A DNA stretch of 64,000 nt from contig NC_086376.1 in the NCBI RefSeq assembly GCF_036588685.1, positions 11,175,911 to 11,239,910 on the forward strand, read 5' to 3'. The notes beneath the pieces were generated by a model. It did not search any database. It saw nothing but the letters and a program-made list of their open reading frames with translations, and had not been told where the DNA came from. This document shows positions 58,330 to 64,000 of the stretch, piece after piece. A program made the position numbers and the translations under genes. Numbering within the stretch: the stretch's first letter is position 1; each line of letters opens with the position of its first letter. The stretch is from Mytilus trossulus (taxonomy: Eukaryota; Mollusca; Bivalvia; Mytilida; Mytilidae).

Positions 58330-58460
58330 ATAAAACAGGCATGGACTAACGACTATCACTGAACTACATGCTCCTGACTTCAGACAGGCACTTCAATAAT
58401 ATAGTGGGGTAAAACTGGTTTGTAAGCTCTCAATCCTCCTCTAACATGGGACAGTGTTGC
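58330..58460 (+). repeat. Mussel repeat, GGGACAGGCACA family
   Basis: See 41520-41700 for the shared blocks (TCCTGACTTCAGACAGGCAC here). Confidence 0.5.
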
Positions 58461-59471
58461 AAGCTGTATCTTTATAATAAATAACATTTATTGTCGAAAT
58501 GCTCATCAGACACAGAAAAATTGAAACCATTTTGCATTAATAACGAATACAATCTTTCGACAATTATATATTGTTTTTGTGGATCAGGATCATGCCTTTG
58601 ATAATCCGTTCAAGTTGTCTTCAACTGAGGTCCAATTTTTTGGTTTCATATAAATTCCAGAGATAGATTGAATAGATGTTTCGAAATAATTGTTTTATTG
58701 TGTCTTAATAAAACTAACCTACCAAACCCTATAACTTGGAGGTACGTCTTATCCTTTTGATAGATCGTTCAAATTGTATTTAATTAGCAGTCTGAGTTCT
58801 TTTGAAATTGCGTTCCGAATTGTTTTGTTACACGTTTCGATTTGTTCTAAGTTTTAATCAATTTGTGTAATTTCATTTTTAATACAAGGATTATTTTATC
58901 GCACTAATGTTCCTCTCATCAAATAAAATCAAAGCATATAGAAAAAGGATGTTTACTGATTAAATATTTAGAATAGAAAATAATTTACCAATACTGCAAA
59001 AAGCGTTGACTTTATATTTCTATGTCATATACAGTCACTAACCCGATATCACTTTTCCTCATGAATATTTAAATAAAAGTTGCCGAAATAATATTTTATT
59101 ATTTATACGACCTCTTCAACCTTTCCTTGTTTCTAATGCATACAACGATGTGTGGAACGACTCAACCTTGTTTATTTTGCAATTCTTGAAAAAAAAACAT
59201 ATCTTATTTGTAAATATTGTTTTGTTTTCAACCTGTAAATCATTATGTTTTATGCTTATGGTTGATATTTTAGTCCATACTGAAACGATTTTGTTCACCA
59301 TCGAGTGTGAGTTTCAACAGATAAATGTACATTTCATTGCGTTGTATATTTCTCCGCAAGCATGATATGTGGCCTTTTTAGAGGGGAATTTTCCCAACAT
59401 TTTACATCAAATAAATAATATTAACACATCAAACAACAACTGAAAATGTGTTTTTCTAGATTGCAGTATAA

Positions 59472-59536
59472 AGACAATAATAGTGCATTGACTTGACATA
59501 TAAACGATATGTCAAGTCAATGCACTATTATTGTCT
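59472..59536. repeat. Perfect 30-bp inverted repeat with 5-nt loop
   Basis: 59472-59501 (AGACAATAATAGTGCATTGA and 10 more) is the exact reverse complement of 59507-59536, loop AAACG. A transcript of either strand would form a long hairpin. It lies some 25-90 bp before the left end of the Tc1-like relic. Confidence 0.9.
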
Positions 59537-59559
59537 ATAATTATTACTGTAACTTAATA

Positions 59560-60425
59560 ACAACGTCATATATACACCTCGCCAAAAGTTAAGCAACACC
59601 TTAATGTTTTTGCTTCTTTTTTTATTTAAAATTAGATTTGATACTGCTTTGATTCCACATATTGCGTTAACCTATTGGTAATCGACACGTAAGAATTCAG
59701 GTATAAATTCTATTCCTAGGTACCTTAGAAACAGGTTTTATAAAGCTACATACAAGTTTTTTCCTTGCAAGTTTAATGCAATGAAATGAAACTGTTAACC
59801 GCAAACTAAATTGTGCCAATTTACGTGTCCGTAGACCAGTTTAAAGACCATTGCTGACTCGTAGGCATCGTAAAGCTCGACATATGAGGTCAATTGGTAT
59901 CCACAATAAAACTTTGAGATGGTGGCGTCAATCCCTTTGGTCTGACGGGAGATGATTCCTCCAACATCATAATGATGAGCGCATGCGCGTATGGCGTCCT
60001 CAGATTACAGCATACAGGAAACAACACATTCTTGGAACTACAGCGTTTGGAAATAGGGGTTCGACTGCAAAATTGACCTTTATGTTCTTGATGGGACTAT
60101 GACGGGTCAAAAATATCGCGATAACATCATCCGGGATATTTTGTGCCACATTTTTACTACCACAATCTTGCAACTAGACCAATATTCATTGAGGATAATC
60201 CTCGGCCAGACAGGGAACGCATTATGTCAGATTATTTACGTCAGGACGTAATTGATACGTTTAGCCACCCATGTTATCGGATATAAATCCCATTGAGCAA
60301 GTCTGGGATGATATTGATCGAAAAATCAACAACAGGGTTCTATCTAATAAGAATTTACAGGAACTACGAGCAGCCTTGACTAAATAATGGCAAAGAATTC
60401 CTAATAAACCTATTCACTATAAGCA
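59560..60425 (+). pseudogene. Decayed Tc1/mariner transposase element
   Basis: A Tc1-type end (ACACCTCGCCAAAAGTTAAG) is at about 59573. From about 59840 shifted frames read TRRHRKARHMRS, WWRQSLWSD, HHNDERMRVWRP, TGQKYRDNIIRDIL in broken form, EDNPRPDRERIMSDYLRQ and NPIEQVWDDIDRKI. These are the three catalytic regions (D, D, E) of Tc1-like transposases in the right order. Several frameshifts and stops leave it dead. No matching right end was found, so the 3' end seems lost. Confidence 0.82.
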
Positions 60426-60829
60426 GATACCGAAACCGAAACCGATACCGGAACCAAAAATAGTAGTGAGGTAAATGGTAAATGTTTATAATGTTAAATT
60501 CAACTCATCCCACTTACTCCATTATGTTGTTTGAAATTTGAATACAGGAGACGGAGTATTACTTCAATTCAACAATTTACACTTATCTATCAAAAAACCA
60601 AAGTTGAATTCAAAGAGTTTTTAATTACACCAATGCCATAAAATGTGGATACAAATTTATTATAGATGTACATTAGTGATGAAGCAAAGTTTCGTCGAAA
60701 TGAGAGAACTGGTCATAGTTCTACGATATGTGCAATATCGTTCCGACTAGATATATAAAGATAACCTTTATTTTACAAATGAACCCATGAAAAATACTTA
60801 TACAGGCAAACATTTATATTTCAGTATAA

Positions 60830-62692
60830 TTGTGCGACTACTGTTAATCTGTATGAGAATATGCAGACCAGGATGCCCAATAGCCCCGATGTTATATATC
60901 CTGCAAGCAGAACCACTTGCAGCTTCAATTAGAAACAATCCTAATATAGAAGGAATAAAACTTCCTACTAGAACGGGGAACTATATTGAAACAAAGCTAA
61001 ATATGTTTGCTGACGATACTCAACTCTTTAATAAAAGTGAGGAGTCTACCGAAGAAACATTTAAAACTTTAAAACTGTACGAAAATGCTTCGGGGGCTAA
61101 AATGGATAAGACTGTTGGCATGTATTTAGGCAAGTGGCGAAATAAAAAACCAAAATTTAACAAAATTAAATGGTCTAAGCGTCCTGTGAAAGCATTAGGG
61201 GTACAACATGGATACGGGATAGACTTAGATCAAATTTGGTTAGAAAAAATAAATAAGATAAAAAGCTGTATGGAAGTTTGGAAATCAAGAGATCTCACAT
61301 TTACGGGAAAAGTTTTAATTATTAAATCCTTTGTACTGTCTGTCATTGGATACGAAATTGAAATGAGAGGTATCCCGGAGATATACGAAAAACAAATAAA
61401 TAATATTATATGGTCCTTTATATGGGATGGGAAAACAAACCAAATCGCTAGAACAGTTATGCTGTTTACCGAAAGAAAAAGGGGGGATAGGAATGATAAA
61501 CTTAATAGACTTTATTAAATCAAAACAGGTGAAAAGTATGTACAGTATTGTCAACTCAAAAACACAAAAATGGAATGCAATAGGAAAATACTGGTTAACG
61601 TCACTAGACGAAAAATATGATACAGATTTTTTTATATGTTCTTGTTCGGACACTACATGTTTTAGGCAAATACAAATGTCCAAATATTATAAAGAACTTT
61701 TAATTTCCTGGTCTGACTTACAGAAAATCCAAACACCGGTCACGAAAGAGGACCTTTTAGAAGAAAATATATTCGGCAATTTTAAATTTAAATTCAAGGG
61801 ACATGCATTATATTATGCAAATTTTGCCTCCAGTGGAATAAAAAAAATTAAAGATATATGGGACTTAGACAATAAATCCTTTAAAACTTCCTTTGATATT
61901 TTTAACCGTTTTAAAGATAAAAGGAATTGGATTGCACAATATAGCCGCATTAAATCTTCGCTAACACATCAACAAATTGACGTTTTAAAAACAGACTCTA
62001 GCATGCAAAGTCACTCTGATAGACCTATAAAAATAATAAATTCTTGTCAATTTATAAAAAATGGAGTTGTCGTTGATGCCAAGAAATTATGCCTTAAAGA
62101 TATTAGATACTTCTATGAGAATAAAACAGCTCCAAAAAGCCAGCTTAAGTGGAATTTACATTTTGGGAATGAACTACCATGGGAATACATTTGGGAAACC
62201 TTGAATAAGAATTTAGCTAATAGGAAAACTAAACAACTTCAATGGAAGTTACTACATAATATAATTTACACAGAAGAAAAATTACAAAAAATTAATCGCT
62301 CAAACGGGAAGTGTCACTTTTGCAATGAAAAAGAATCACTTTTTCTTCTTTTTATTTATTGTAAACTGGTGGAAGACGTTTGGCGGGAAATTTTTGAGAA
62401 AATATGGGAATTTTGTTCACAATTAAATATCGAAAAATTACAAAAATCGGAAACAAGTATGATATTTGGGGTCATTAATGCAGATGCATCTGATACCCAA
62501 ATTTTAGACACGGTACTTCTAATCACGAAATGGGTTATCTTGAAAACTAGAAATATCGCAAAATATCAAAATAAAGGGATAAGTAAATCGTTGATTTTAA
62601 ATATGATAAAACAAGAAATGCAATTTTTGCTCAAATATTTTAAACCGAATACAAAAAACTTTTGTATTATGTGTGACATTTTTTGTATATAA
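60830..62692 (+). pseudogene. 5'-truncated, frameshifted L1/Tx1-like LINE (RT C-half plus zf-RVT)
   Basis: The first frame (to 61518) holds the later RT blocks: GCPIAPMLYILQAEPLA and MFADDTQLF with the catalytic FADD box, then NNIIWSFIWDGK. The second frame, shifted by one base near 61455-61465 (61427-62692), continues with CLPKEKGGIGMINL and a C-terminal zf-RVT-like region, KCHFCNEKESLFLLFIYC. Everything upstream (endonuclease, RT fingers, ORF1) is missing, as usual for LINE insertions cut at the 5' end. One frameshift and otherwise open frames suggest a fairly young relic. Likely cytoplasmic/nuclear RT when intact; not functional here. Confidence 0.82.
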
Positions 62693-63302
62693 ATATACAT
62701 TTTGTGTGGTCAGGTCAGTGCAATGACCTCTTTGATACTGATTGAATAATAATATGTTGTATACTGCTCTCAGCTCCCTACATGTTATTTCTATTGTGTA
62801 TGTAATTCAGGTTTATCATCTAATTGTAACAAGACATGTTGTATCAACAGGTTAATTTTATAAACAAATGTTTACTCACCATATCTTTGAAATAAAACCT
62901 TTTTGGAAATCAAAAATCATTAAATAATCCATTTTTTTTATGAATGAACTACGGTAACACATCCCTTTAACAAATCGCACGTGGTAAATGATCACATGAC
63001 CAGAATTTAAATGTAATTGAAATTAACATAACAAAAGACTTGATGTACGGTAACTTTGAAACTGCTTAATAAATACAGGTAGCTTTTGTGAGAAATAAAT
63101 AAAGATACAAAACATACTTTATTCAAAAAAATTATATATGGTGAGAGGTAAAGATATATAGATCGATAATGATTGCAGGTACATGTACATTTGTACAAGG
63201 ACAGATAATATTTTAAAAGGTTGATGTTAATAATTTATAGTGGGAGGTTTTTTTTTCTCATTTGATTTTTCGCCGACAAATGAGACTGTAACAATTGGGG
63301 CC

Positions 63303-63332
63303 CCCTTAGTTGCTCCCCTGGGCAACTGAGGG
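63303..63332. repeat. Short imperfect hairpin
   Basis: CCCTTAGTTGC (63303-63313) and GCAACTGAGGG (63322-63332) pair at 10 of 11 positions around TCCCCTGG. Confidence 0.6.
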
Positions 63333-63941
63333 TTGATTTAACAGGCCATTGTTAATAAAATATGTTTTATATTTTAAAAAAAAAAAAAAAGCTTGTGTGC
63401 TTTCGGCAATACTAGTTTCAACATGTTCTTATACATTTTTGTATTTTCTCTCCATTTTCTTTTCTTTTTCTGGAATCACGTTTCATTGTTACTCTTGATG
63501 TGCTAGCTTGCATCTCTGCTGCATGGAATTAAACAGAGTACAAAAAACAAAAGGACGGGTTAATTCCGTAACAAGTGCCAAATATAGTCCATTAAAAGCT
63601 ATTAAAGCTATAAAGAAAATATCTAAAAATATATAATGTGCATTTATGTTTATATTTATTTCATATAATATAATCGATTTTCAAAATTATATTGATCGAG
63701 ACAAAGAAAACAATATATAGTTGATAATATATGAACATTATCATACACACTGTATCCATATGCAAGTTATAAAGGACACAGGAAAGAAAATAAGATATAC
63801 CAAGTCTGATTTTCTATGTCATAACAATGACGCGACGACTTACAGATTGACGGATGCGATCAGTCCACACGAAATATTACCGTTTCTTTGTGATTGTTAC
63901 TTGCGTGGAAAACCATTTATACTGCAATTGGGTGTTCTACT

Positions 63942-63984
63942 ATACAGATACAGTCCTACATATATCGATATGCTGTATCTGTAT
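63942..63984. repeat. 12-bp inverted repeat at the window edge
   Basis: ATACAGATACAG (63942-63953) and CTGTATCTGTAT (63973-63984) are exact reverse complements 19 nt apart; more ATACAGATA follows, and the window ends inside this palindromic zone. Confidence 0.6.
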
Positions 63985-64000
63985 ACTATACAGATATCGC

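Larger units (their letters stand above)
49076..59471. other. Gene-poor stretch downstream of the Patched-like gene
   Basis: No supportable coding exon in about 10 kb. Repeats cover 49180-49290, 49553-49800, 52085-52440, 53595-53875, 55195-55375, 56515-56780 and 58330-58460; the rest is AT-rich with short chance ORFs. Confidence 0.5.
62693..64000. other. Gene-free right end of the window
   Basis: LINE 3' flank, an A-rich run near 63374-63390, a short hairpin at 63303-63332 and a 12-bp inverted repeat at 63942-63984. No exons seen. Confidence 0.5.

Overview
The window looks like nuclear DNA of a bivalve mollusc, most likely a mussel of the Mytilus group. It is AT-rich, genes have GT-AG introns, real coding density is low, and the space between genes is packed with dispersed repeats whose consensus I recognise as typical of mussel genomes. 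The species call is inference; no database was searched.

Layout. (1) 1-31.7 kb carries four plus-strand, three-exon genes for small secreted 12-cysteine proteins that look like Cvsi-type (MEROPS I84) serine protease inhibitors. They fall into two pairs: A/B at about 47-1571 and 7421-9781, and C/D at 15781-19431 and 29080-31619. All have phase-1 introns and nearly fixed exon lengths. B, C and D have a TATA box about 50 bp upstream of the ATG, and C and D share a further promoter block. (2) Between genes C and D, 23.2-28.7 kb is a nest of DNA transposons. A transposase-like gene with candidate D, D and E residues is enclosed by an inverted repeat pair 5.4 kb apart. A 542-bp foreign element with perfect 9-bp target duplications and 60-bp inverted ends splits its reading frame, and a 605-bp MITE with 26-nt G and C runs lies in its 5' part. 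(3) 31.7-44 kb is gene-poor, with a degenerate minus-strand LINE reverse transcriptase and a 22-bp minisatellite. (4) 44.1-49.1 kb is a Patched-domain (PTCHD/PTR-like) 12-TM membrane protein in three coding exons that join in phase to 897 residues. Its second intron holds a degenerate four-unit tandem repeat. (5) 49-64 kb is again gene-poor. It holds a 30-bp perfect hairpin, a decayed Tc1-like transposase and a 5'-truncated, frameshifted L1/Tx1-like LINE.

The host genes here are thus a protease-inhibitor cluster (extracellular defence or protease control, by analogy with oyster cvSI) and one membrane transporter-like protein; most of the rest is mobile DNA. The most noteworthy items are the exon-coded two-half architecture and paired evolution of the inhibitor cluster, the nested transposon with an in-frame MULE-like insertion, and an exact 574-bp tandem duplication at 11.9-13.0 kb.
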